Part shown: positions 1 to 6,079 of the stretch, one piece after another | Layout: every line of letters begins with the position of its first letter | How positions within the stretch are numbered: position 1 is the first letter of the stretch | Assembly: GCA_002402905.1 (NCBI GenBank) | Contig: DHGT01000024.1 | Span: 1-22,720 of the forward strand | DNA: 22,720 nt | Origin: Desulfatitalea sp. UBA4791 | GTDB taxonomy: Bacteria; Desulfobacterota; Desulfobacteria; Desulfobacterales; Desulfosarcinaceae | Direction: 5' to 3' | Made by a program: the position numbers and the translations under genes | Notes under the pieces: generated by a model | Database searches by the model: none | What the model was told of the DNA's origin: nothing | Seen by the model: only the letters and a program-made list of their open reading frames with translations

Positions 1-94
1 CTTTTGCTTCGGCAGCGGCAACGAGCCGCCGGAGACGTTCGTCAAGTGCCCAGTTGATAAGCTCATACCTCTGTGCAATTTTGATCTTTTCCAT
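1..94 (-). CDS. ISAzo13-family transposase, N-terminal fragment cut by window edge
   Basis: The minus strand opens with an ATG at 94-92 and runs in frame off the left edge, giving 31 residues. The readable part contains YELINWALDERLRRLVAAAEAK, which resembles the N-terminal signature of ISAzo13-type transposases (a tyrosine, then LDER.RRL.AAAEA). A full transposase would cut and rejoin DNA with a DDE catalytic core, but that part lies outside the window. The assignment rests on pattern memory of one short block, so the family is likely but not certain. Whether the element is intact cannot be seen. The insertion sequence should end between here and the endonuclease gene, but I could not identify its terminal repeat. 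Confidence 0.55.
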   Translation of the reverse strand, partial: MEKIKIAQRYELINWALDERLRRLVAAAEAK

Positions 95-100
95 GCACAG

Positions 101-129
101 AGTATAACATAAAATCCTAAATGTGACAC
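101..129 (-). promoter_or_regulatory. Predicted sigma-70 promoter of the transposase
   Basis: On the minus strand there is GTGTCA (129-124), a 17-bp spacer, and TATACT (106-101). The -10 box matches the consensus at five of six positions and the -35 box at four. Only six bases separate the -10 box from the ATG at 94, so transcription from this promoter would give a leaderless or nearly leaderless message. Confidence 0.4.
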
Positions 130-196
130 TAATTTATTGACAAACCCTAAGAAAAATCCGACCGGCTCACTGCAGGGGTGATTTAAAATCGCTCGC

Positions 197-1180
197 TTAT
201 TCCCATTGGATTTTCATGACCAGCGGTGTGTGATCGGACAGGCGCTGTCGGTCATAGATGAATTGGGCCGATACTTCGATCGCCATCCGATCGGCACCCG
301 CGCTCATGATGATATGATCGATGGCAAAGGGGTATTTTGGATTGTGGGGAAAAGGGTGTTTCCGGCCGGACCGTGCCCGTTCGAGGTCGGCGATGGGATT
401 GAATCGTTCGGTCCCTTTACGGCAGTGCCACAATCCTGTGGCCGGCTGCTCCCAGGTGCAGCATTCGCTGTCGTCCCAAGCCTCCCACACCGGATCGCCC
501 AATCCGTCCAACTGGCGGTTCACATCCCCCAAAACAATAAACTCTTCACCGGCCGCCGCCCGGGCATCCATCCAGGCCTCGAGCCGCGGCACCTGTTCGG
601 CCAATCGGCTGCACGGCGAGTCGTCGCCACGATACTCCGGATCACTATAGGAGCAACCCGATTTCAAATGAACGCAAAGAAGATGCACGGTCGTCCCAGG
701 TGCGGCACTGGAAATGAGCTCTATATGAACGCCCCAGCGCTCATAAGGGCCGATCGCCAGAGAATGAACGTCCGGCCTTCGCCTGTAGATTATGCCGTGC
801 TTCGCTTTCAGGTCCTTGCGGATGGCAAATCCCGTCCTTTGCATTCGCCTGGATTGGCGGCCTTCCCAGCATCGGCCGAGCGCAATGTCCGGTCGCCCTG
901 AGATTTCGATGTGGTATTCGGATGCCTTGAACACCCGCCGTGCCGCCGTGTGATTCTCAACCTCCTGGAAAGCGATGATATCTGCTTTCAAATCAGCGAT
1001 GAACTTTTGGAGTGCATGGTAGTCAGCATTCTTTCGCGGCCTGCATCCGGCCTCATGATGCGCCGCGAGGTGCTCGATGTTCCAGGTACATAGGGTGAAC
1101 GTCGGCAGGGTATTCGCGAGTAGCGGATGGGCCATTTCCAAACAACATAACCATAAAATTGCGAAATAGAGAAACTTCAT
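197..1180 (-). CDS. Secreted endonuclease/exonuclease/phosphatase (EEP) family protein
   Basis: This 327-residue protein has the EEP (DNase I-like) metal-dependent phosphodiesterase fold. The family motifs appear in order: TWNIEHL with the metal-site Asn at residue 34, FQEVEN with the catalytic Glu at residue 73, a CVHLKSG block in the middle, GDVN around residue 218, and the terminal SDHTPL with the catalytic His at 317. The first 22 or so residues are hydrophobic and end near LLANT, so it is probably exported. The substrate could be nucleic acid or another phosphodiester; the sequence does not decide. I chose the ATG at 1180 because GGGAG lies five bases upstream; a TTG at 1195 adds five residues without improving the signal peptide. 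It stands alone, between a transposase and a structured non-coding region, and may be accessory. Confidence 0.85.
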   Translation of the reverse strand: MKFLYFAILWLCCLEMAHPLLANTLPTFTLCTWNIEHLAAHHEAGCRPRKNADYHALQKFIADLKADIIAFQEVENHTAARRVFKASEYHIEISGRPDIALGRCWEGRQSRRMQRTGFAIRKDLKAKHGIIYRRRPDVHSLAIGPYERWGVHIELISSAAPGTTVHLLCVHLKSGCSYSDPEYRGDDSPCSRLAEQVPRLEAWMDARAAAGEEFIVLGDVNRQLDGLGDPVWEAWDDSECCTWEQPATGLWHCRKGTERFNPIADLERARSGRKHPFPHNPKYPFAIDHIIMSAGADRMAIEVSAQFIYDRQRLSDHTPLVMKIQWE

Positions 1181-1345
1181 CGACGCTCCCGTCAACGCAT
1201 CCGGTCAAAAACCAAATCGGCAAACAGGTTATTCGAGAATGCTTTGAAACTCAATTGAAAACCGGTAGGTGAATTGGGTTGCCAAACCGGCGTTGCCCCA
1301 AATTGATGGTCTATCTCGATCGATCTCTGGTGATGAAAAAAGAAG

Positions 1346-1402
1346 TTGACAAAGCGCCCGTTTGAATTTAGAAGCATATACTTAGTTAGAGAGCGCTAAC
1401 TA
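1346..1402 (+). promoter_or_regulatory. Predicted promoter followed by a 20-bp palindrome
   Basis: A perfect TTGACA -35 box (1346-1351) is followed after 17 bp by TAGAAG (1369-1374, four of six matches). The expected start site is near 1381. Directly after it lies an inverted repeat, TAGTTAG (1383-1389) and CTAACTA (1396-1402), with six bases between the arms. A palindrome at the start site is where a repressor would bind. Transcription from here would run into the hairpin at 1454-1498. Confidence 0.4.
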
Positions 1403-1453
1403 TTTTTTAAGTACCTTACGGCTTGCGGCTCCCATGGGGCGCGCATAGAAGTG

Positions 1454-1498
1454 AAGGCGCAACAGGATGCGTACAGCATCAAACCTGTTGCGCCTTTT
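1454..1498 (+). terminator. Hairpin element 1: intrinsic terminator or attenuator
   Basis: Perfect 13-bp arms, AAGGCGCAACAGG (1454-1466) and CCTGTTGCGCCTT (1484-1496), end in a short T run. The interior can form a second stem, GATGC/GCATC (1466-1470 with 1476-1480), with loop GTACA. From the predicted start near 1381 it would end a transcript of about 115 nt, or act as a leader attenuator for the small ORF at 1586. A related hairpin lies at 1846-1899. Confidence 0.55.
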
Positions 1499-1585
1499 GC
1501 GTGTCTGGGGCCATGCCGTGATGAGTGCACCGACGATTCCTTCCGCAACGGAAATAAGGGAAAAATCTGCAAAGGAGAAATTCGA

Positions 1586-1741
1586 ATGGCCCTCTTTTTC
1601 CTGAAAAATCAAAAACTTTTTTGCACAATCGGTATGATTGTTTCCGCAATTTGGCTTTATCGCCCGTTGCACCCTCAGCACACTCCTCTTTTATCCAATC
1701 CAACCGGTCTGAGTAAATGCCCGGCATTCAAAAGGACTTGA
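1586..1741 (+). CDS. Possible small membrane peptide, 51 residues, unrecognised
   Basis: An ATG at 1586 follows AAAGGAG (1571-1577) at good distance and opens 51 codons. I do not recognise the product. Residues 12-25 (FCTIGMIVSAIWLY) are hydrophobic enough for a short membrane segment; the rest is rich in Pro, Leu and Ser, with one Cys near the end. The case for a gene is the strong ribosome binding site and its position downstream of hairpin element 1, which mirrors how the porin gene sits behind element 2. The case against is its short length and lack of recognisable family. It could be the remnant of a duplicated leader-plus-gene-start. Confidence 0.3.
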   Translation: MALFFLKNQKLFCTIGMIVSAIWLYRPLHPQHTPLLSNPTGLSKCPAFKRT

Positions 1742-1779
1742 CCAGGCAATACGTTCGTAAAATGCGCCGAACCTGAAGT

Positions 1780-1804
1780 TTAGGATTCCTAATATTGCTA
1801 TGGT
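1780..1804 (+). promoter_or_regulatory. Weak extended -10 promoter with adjacent palindrome
   Basis: TGC-TATGGT (1796-1804) resembles an extended -10 element; no good -35 box is present. Just upstream is a 13-bp palindrome, TTAGGA (1780-1785), one base, and TCCTAA (1787-1792). If used, the transcript would start near 1811 and meet hairpin element 2 after about 35 nt. Confidence 0.25.
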
Positions 1805-1845
1805 AACCTTGCGGCCAATGACCCGACATGGGTGCATGGGAAGCG

Positions 1846-1899
1846 AAGGTGCAACAGCGCTCAAATCAAACACGATGCGAGCGCAGTTGCACCTTTTTT
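1846..1899 (+). terminator. Hairpin element 2: terminator or attenuator upstream of the porin gene
   Basis: The arms AAGGTGCAAC (1846-1855) and GTTGCACCTT (1886-1895) pair fully. Inside an A/A mismatch a second stem, GCGCTC (1857-1862) with GAGCGC (1879-1884), encloses a 16-nt loop. Six T residues follow (1894-1899), as in a Rho-independent terminator. It lies 74 bases before the porin ATG, so it could attenuate that gene. It resembles hairpin element 1 in sequence as well as shape. Confidence 0.6.
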
Positions 1900-1922
1900 G
1901 TTCCATCTCGGACATCGGCGCA

Positions 1923-1941
1923 ACGTTAACGAGCCTAACGT
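1923..1941. promoter_or_regulatory. Palindrome in the porin leader
   Basis: An inverted repeat, ACGTTA (1923-1928) and TAACGT (1936-1941), has a 7-base spacer containing GAGC. Its core, GTTA-N-CGAGCC-TAAC, resembles the palindrome at 1383-1402 (GTTAG-AGAGCG-CTAAC), so both may be bound by the same regulator. This is pattern similarity only. Confidence 0.25.
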
Positions 1942-1973
1942 CATCTCATAATTAGAAAAAGGAGAATTGCAAA

Positions 1974-3041
1974 ATGAAGAAATGGGTACTGCTGTTGACG
2001 TGTTCAGTGTTGATGGGAGTGACAACAGCCGCATTGGCGAAGGACAGCGCCGAAGACGGAAAAAGCCTCGAAGATCGTGTCCGATTGCTGGAAAGATCCA
2101 TCGGTGGGGCAACAGCGGGCAGCCGCTGGTGGGACCGCATTCAGATCAGCGGCTTGGTAGAAGTGGAGGCCTATTACCAGGACGCCGACACGGCGGATGA
2201 CAGCAGCGATGTGGACCTGTCCACCGTGGAGCTGGCCGTGGATGTCCGCATCATCGACCACGTGGACGGCCACGTGCTGTTCAAATGGGAAGATGACGAT
2301 TTGTTCGTGGACGAGGGCTTTATCACCCTGACCGGTACCGACGCCTTTCCCGCCTACCTGATCGCCGGGCGGCAGTACCTGCCCTTCGGCCGGTTCGACA
2401 CCCACTTTATCACCGACCCCAACACGTTGATTCTCGGAGAAACCAACGAGGGATCGGTGGTGGCCGGCTACCGCATCGGCGGCGAGTTGGTGGACATCTC
2501 GGTGGGCGCCTTCAATGGAAAAATCGAGGAGGCGGGCGAAGACGACCACGTCGACGGCTTCGTGGCCGGCGTGACCGCCCAGCCCTTCGAGGGGTTGACG
2601 CTGGGGGCTTCGTTTATCTCCAATCTGGCTTCCTCGGAGGCCTTTTCCGAGGTGGTCACCGACCCGGTGGCCGACCTGGTCGGCGGCTGGAGCGCTTTCG
2701 TCACCTTCGAATTCCTCGACCGCTTCCGGCTCATCGGCGAGTATGTGTCGGCCCTGGATGAATTCGAAGCAGGCGAAGTCTATGCCGATCCCAACGAACG
2801 CAAGCCCGCGGCCTGGAACGCGGAATTCGGCGTCATGATCGTCGAGGATCTGGAGCTGGCCGTGCGCTACGGCGGATCGGACGACGGGGCCGACTTCCTG
2901 CCCGAAAAGCAGTACGGCGCGGTCGTCAACTGGGGCGTCTTCAGCTACACAAACCTAGCTCTGGAATATCTGCACGACGAATACGAAGACGATGCGGAAG
3001 AGACCGATACGGTCACGGCCCAATTGGCCATCGAATTCTAA
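1974..3041 (+). CDS. LbtU-like outer-membrane porin
   Basis: This 355-residue protein has a signal peptide (MKKWVLLLTCSVLMGVTTAALA, cleaved near residue 22), a short coiled-coil stretch (SLEDRVRLLERSI, around residues 30-43), then alternating aromatic and hydrophobic strands to a C-terminal phenylalanine (AQLAIEF), typical of outer-membrane beta-barrels. It resembles the LbtU siderophore-porin family found in many Desulfobacterota; LbtU itself was described in Legionella. It is strongly acidic, with many Asp/Glu clusters in likely surface loops, which could attract cations. The AAAGGAG ribosome site and ATG at 1974 are clear. Its place just before znuACB suggests outer-membrane passage of a metal or metal-chelate, but that link is inference. 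Expression may be controlled by the hairpin at 1846-1899. Confidence 0.7.
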   Translation: MKKWVLLLTCSVLMGVTTAALAKDSAEDGKSLEDRVRLLERSIGGATAGSRWWDRIQISGLVEVEAYYQDADTADDSSDVDLSTVELAVDVRIIDHVDGHVLFKWEDDDLFVDEGFITLTGTDAFPAYLIAGRQYLPFGRFDTHFITDPNTLILGETNEGSVVAGYRIGGELVDISVGAFNGKIEEAGEDDHVDGFVAGVTAQPFEGLTLGASFISNLASSEAFSEVVTDPVADLVGGWSAFVTFEFLDRFRLIGEYVSALDEFEAGEVYADPNERKPAAWNAEFGVMIVEDLELAVRYGGSDDGADFLPEKQYGAVVNWGVFSYTNLALEYLHDEYEDDAEETDTVTAQLAIEF

Positions 3042-3054
3042 ATCCCGATCGATA

Positions 3055-3095
3055 GCGATACGAGCCGATGGCGCGACCCCATAGGCTCGTATCGC
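3055..3095. terminator. Strong hairpin after the porin gene
   Basis: Perfect 12-bp arms, GCGATACGAGCC (3055-3066) and GGCTCGTATCGC (3084-3095), begin 13 bases after the porin stop codon. There is no T run afterwards, so it may protect the 3' end or reduce readthrough rather than be a classical terminator. Confidence 0.5.
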
Positions 3096-3251
3096 CAACC
3101 CTCGCCCCTGCCATTTCCCCTGACCTTCGGGTGATAGGTCGGTATGGACTTGCAACGAATCCATTTCAAGAATCCCGACGAACGGCCGAGATGTTCTTAG
3201 GATTCCAGCGCTGTTTCTGATCACATCCCTATAAACTTTGAAGCCCATCGG

Positions 3252-3298
3252 TTGCATCTTCGAGGCCAATGCCCTATATTTGCACGGCGTGCATTGGC
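3252..3298 (+). promoter_or_regulatory. Predicted znuACB promoter with overlapping palindromes
   Basis: TATATT (3275-3280, five of six matches) lies 17 bp after TTGCAT (3252-3257). Two inverted repeats overlap it. The outer one has arms GCCAATGC (3265-3272) and GCATTGGC (3291-3298) on either side of the -10 box; the inner one, TGCAC-GGC-GTGCA (3281-3293), centres on the expected start near 3287. This is the geometry of a repressor operator. A zinc-sensing Fur-family (Zur) or DtxR-type regulator is the natural candidate, but the motif is not the classical enterobacterial Zur box and no regulator gene lies nearby. The leader to the znuA ATG is about 107 nt. Confidence 0.4.
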
Positions 3299-3393
3299 GG
3301 ACAGGTGATCTGCCGATTTGAATCACACAAACCATCGGAATCGAACCGTCCCCGCAATCCGGTATTTCCGGCCTCGGACAAAAGGTTGTCTTC

Positions 3394-4320
3394 ATGCGTA
3401 TAGTTATCCATTTAATATGGGCCGCCGTGATTCTTCTTATGACATTCAAGGCCGGCTATGCAGCCGATAAGATTGCGGTCTTTGTCAGCATCCTGCCCCA
3501 GAAGTATTTTGTCGAGCAAATCGGAAAGGACCGGGTCGAGGTCCAGGTCATGGTGCAACCCGGCGCCAGCCCGCATGCCTATGAGCCCAAACCCACCCAG
3601 ATGGCGGCCCTTTCCAAAGCCAGGGTCTACTTTGCCGTGGGTGTGCCGTTTGAAAACGTGTGGTTGAAAAAATTCGCCGCCGCCAATCCTGAAATGGCCG
3701 TGGTTCATACCGATCAAGGCATCGAGAAGATGTTGATGACCGGGCACCGTCATGGAGAAGAAGGTCATCACGAAGCGGCCCGGACGGACGAGCATGGCCC
3801 AAGCGAACACGATGCCAACCAGCAGGCCCATGCCGCCCCTGATCCACACATCTGGCTCTCGCCACCCTTGGTGAAAATTCAGAGCCGCACGATCACAGAT
3901 GCCCTGCAGACCACCGATCCAGTCCATGAGGATGTTTACGAAGACCATTTTAGGCGCTTCACCGCCGAGATCGATCGCCTCGACGCGCACCTCAAAAAGA
4001 CCTTCGCGGGCAAAGCGGGTTTGCGATTCATGGTGTTTCACCCCTCCTGGGGTTACTTCGCGCACACATACGGGCTCGAACAGATGGCCATCGAGATCGA
4101 AGGAAAAGATCCCAAGCCGGCTCAATTGAAGATGCTGATCGAAGAAGCCAGGAAAGATGAGATACGCGTCATCTTTGTTCAGCCTCAATTTTCCACAAAA
4201 AGCGCCGCGCTCGTGGCCGATTCGATCGGTGGCCGGGTGGTGTTCGCCGACCCGCTGGCAGAAGATTGGCTGACCAATCTCTACGATCTGGCCGACACCT
4301 TCCAAGCGGCCCTGAGGTAA
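3394..4320 (+). CDS. znuA: Zinc ABC transporter substrate-binding protein
   Basis: This 308-residue protein is a cluster A-I (ZnuA/TroA-like) periplasmic metal receptor. A signal peptide covers residues 1-23 (cleavage near GYAA). The metal ligands expected for the family are visible: His61 in PGASPHAYEP, His152 in DPHIWLSP, His216 in FHPSWGY, and Asp286 in FADPL. Between the first two lies a His/Glu/Asp-rich loop (residues 116-146, about eight histidines), which in this family marks zinc receptors rather than manganese ones. It would capture zinc in the periplasm and pass it to ZnuB. It is the first gene of znuACB; the gap to znuC is 15 bases. The ATG at 3394 gives a proper signal peptide. 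Zinc is the likely substrate, manganese less so. Confidence 0.9.
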   Translation: MRIVIHLIWAAVILLMTFKAGYAADKIAVFVSILPQKYFVEQIGKDRVEVQVMVQPGASPHAYEPKPTQMAALSKARVYFAVGVPFENVWLKKFAAANPEMAVVHTDQGIEKMLMTGHRHGEEGHHEAARTDEHGPSEHDANQQAHAAPDPHIWLSPPLVKIQSRTITDALQTTDPVHEDVYEDHFRRFTAEIDRLDAHLKKTFAGKAGLRFMVFHPSWGYFAHTYGLEQMAIEIEGKDPKPAQLKMLIEEARKDEIRVIFVQPQFSTKSAALVADSIGGRVVFADPLAEDWLTNLYDLADTFQAALR

Positions 4321-4335
4321 GATAGGAATGCAACC

Positions 4336-5112
4336 GTGAACGATCCGATTGTCGACATCCAGGATGTCACTTTCGCTTACAACGGCGAAACGATTCTGGA
4401 CTCAGTGAACCTTGCGATTCCACCAGGCGACTTCATGGCCATGATCGGTCCCAACGGCGGTGGCAAAACCACCCTGCTCAGATTGATTCTGGGCCTCCTG
4501 AATCCGCTCCGCGGCACCGTTCGCGTCATGGGCCGATCCGCCCGACAGGCTTCGTCGTCGGTGGGCTATGTTCCCCAGAACGTACATATCAACAACAGTT
4601 TTCCCATCACCGCCATGGATGTCGTGTTGATGGGCAAACTCGGTCCAAAAACGAGATGGACGCGCCGATCGGCCTCCGACCGCAAAGAAGCACGCGACAC
4701 CTTGGAAAAGATGGAAATGGCGGCCTATGGCGACAAAAAAATCGGAGAGCTGTCGGGCGGCCAACGCCAGCGGGTCTTCATCGCCCGGGCTTTGGTGACC
4801 CGGCCCCGGCTGTTGCTGCTCGATGAACCCACGGCCGGCATCGACACCAAGGGACAGGCCGATTTCTACCGACTGCTCAAGGAGTTGAATCGCGACATGA
4901 CCATCGTCGTGGTCAGCCACGATCTGTTGGCTATCTCGCGTTATGTCAAATCGGTCGCCTGCGTGAACCGTCGCCTGCACTATCATGACCAGGCCGAGAT
5001 CACCGGCGAAATGCTCGAGACCATGTATCCCTGCACGGCCGAAGAGGTGTGCCCCGTTGAACTGGTCGCCCACGGCCTGCCCCACCGGGTCCTGATGGAA
5101 CATAAGGAATAA
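4336..5112 (+). CDS. znuC: Zinc ABC transporter ATP-binding protein
   Basis: This 258-residue ABC ATPase powers metal import at the inner face of the cytoplasmic membrane. Walker A is GPNGGGKTT (residues 38-46), the Q-loop Gln is 81, the signature LSGGQ is at 139-143, Walker B LLLLDE at 159-164, and the switch His at 195 in VVVSH. The C-terminal extension (CPVELVAHGLPHRVL) has cysteines and histidines, as I recall from other ZnuC-like proteins of this phylum. The start is a GTG at 4336 with AGGA upstream; the nearby ATG at 4328 is out of frame and stops at once. The stop is five bases before znuB, so the two are translated from one message. Confidence 0.9.
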   Translation: MNDPIVDIQDVTFAYNGETILDSVNLAIPPGDFMAMIGPNGGGKTTLLRLILGLLNPLRGTVRVMGRSARQASSSVGYVPQNVHINNSFPITAMDVVLMGKLGPKTRWTRRSASDRKEARDTLEKMEMAAYGDKKIGELSGGQRQRVFIARALVTRPRLLLLDEPTAGIDTKGQADFYRLLKELNRDMTIVVVSHDLLAISRYVKSVACVNRRLHYHDQAEITGEMLETMYPCTAEEVCPVELVAHGLPHRVLMEHKE

Positions 5113-5117
5113 CGGCG

Positions 5118-5957
5118 ATGATCGAGGCCCTCGAATTTGACTTCATGCGCCACGCTCTGGCGGCCGGGCTTTTGGCCAGCATCATCTGCGGCATCATGGG
5201 CACTCTGGTCGTGGTCAACCGCATCGTCTTTTTATCGGGTGGCATCGCCCACGCCGCTTATGGCGGTATCGGCATGGCCTTCTTTTTCGGCTGGCCTTAC
5301 CTGGTGGGTACCATCGGGTTTTCATTCGCCGCCGCCATGACCATGGCCGCCGTGACCCTTCGGGCCCGGCATCGCGCCGACACCATCATCGGCGTGATTT
5401 GGGCCCTGGGCATGGCCTTGGGCATTATCCTGCTCGATCTGACGCCGGGTTACCATGTGGATCTGATGAGCTATCTGTTCGGCAGCATCCTGACGGTTCC
5501 GGCCTCGGACCTCTACATCATGACCGGTATGGGTCTATTCATCACGTTGGCGGTGATGTGTTATTACAAAGATCTGCTGGCCATCAGCTATGATGAGGAG
5601 TTTGCCCAGATCCGGGGGGTACCTGTCAAAACGCTCTATTTCGGGATGATCGGGCTGCTGGCCGTCACCATCGTGCTGGTCATCCAGGTCGTGGGGTTGA
5701 TCCTGGTCATCGCGCTGCTGACCATCCCGCCGTTCATCGTGGAAAAATACGCCAAATCCCTGCTCCAGATGATGGTCGCATCCAGCGTGCTCGGCGCCCT
5801 TTTCACCGTCTGCGGTCTCTGGCTCTCCTATCGGTACAATCTGACCTCCGGGGCCGCGATCATCCTGGTTTCGAGTCTCGCCTTTCTCATCTCGCTGATC
5901 TTCGACCGTCTGAAGCTCGGCATGGCGCGCAATCGAAAACCCGGTTCGACCCGCTGA
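5118..5957 (+). CDS. znuB: Zinc ABC transporter permease
   Basis: This 279-residue integral membrane protein is the ABC-3 family permease through which zinc passes. It is hydrophobic almost throughout, with about eight predicted helices, and has family blocks such as VVNRIVFLSGGIAHAAYGGIG near residues 35-55 and the AISYDEEFAQIRGVPV cytoplasmic loop near residue 155 that contacts the ATPase. The ATG at 5118 follows AAGGAA in the end of znuC. There is no sign of truncation. With znuA and znuC it makes a complete importer; an energy-coupled receptor at the outer membrane may be the porin at 1974-3041. Confidence 0.88.
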   Translation: MIEALEFDFMRHALAAGLLASIICGIMGTLVVVNRIVFLSGGIAHAAYGGIGMAFFFGWPYLVGTIGFSFAAAMTMAAVTLRARHRADTIIGVIWALGMALGIILLDLTPGYHVDLMSYLFGSILTVPASDLYIMTGMGLFITLAVMCYYKDLLAISYDEEFAQIRGVPVKTLYFGMIGLLAVTIVLVIQVVGLILVIALLTIPPFIVEKYAKSLLQMMVASSVLGALFTVCGLWLSYRYNLTSGAAIILVSSLAFLISLIFDRLKLGMARNRKPGSTR

Positions 5958-6009
5958 ATGCGGCCACGAGTTCCCAAGATCGAGCCCGATTGTAAGTTGC
6001 GCATATGCC

Positions 6010-6050
6010 TGGATGGGTATAATAGTCTGGTCCCATCGAGGTCCCATCCA
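6010..6050 (+). promoter_or_regulatory. Predicted promoter inside an inverted repeat, upstream of the sensor gene
   Basis: A perfect TATAAT (6018-6023) directly follows the left arm TGGATGGG (6010-6017) of an inverted repeat; the right arm CCCATCCA is at 6043-6050. GGTCCCATC also occurs twice as a direct repeat (6029-6037, 6040-6048) with an 11-bp period, about one helical turn. The expected start site (about 6030) lies between the arms. No good -35 box is present at the right distance, which fits a promoter needing an activator. Confidence 0.4.
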
Positions 6051-6079
6051 CCCTGATTCGGACACCGGGAGAAATAGTC

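Noticed and set aside
206..901. Long plus-strand reading frame of 231 codons
   Set aside because: It lies antisense to the endonuclease gene, which has complete family motifs and a signal peptide; the plus-strand frame has no recognisable domain.
1192..1377. Minus-strand 61-codon frame upstream of the endonuclease gene
   Set aside because: There is no convincing ribosome site or recognisable product, and it overlaps a predicted plus-strand promoter.
1846..1899. Cobalamin or other known riboswitch in the porin leader
   Set aside because: GGGAAGC and GGTGCAAC recall parts of the cobalamin aptamer, but the order and the rest of the core are absent, so I treat it only as an unnamed hairpin leader.
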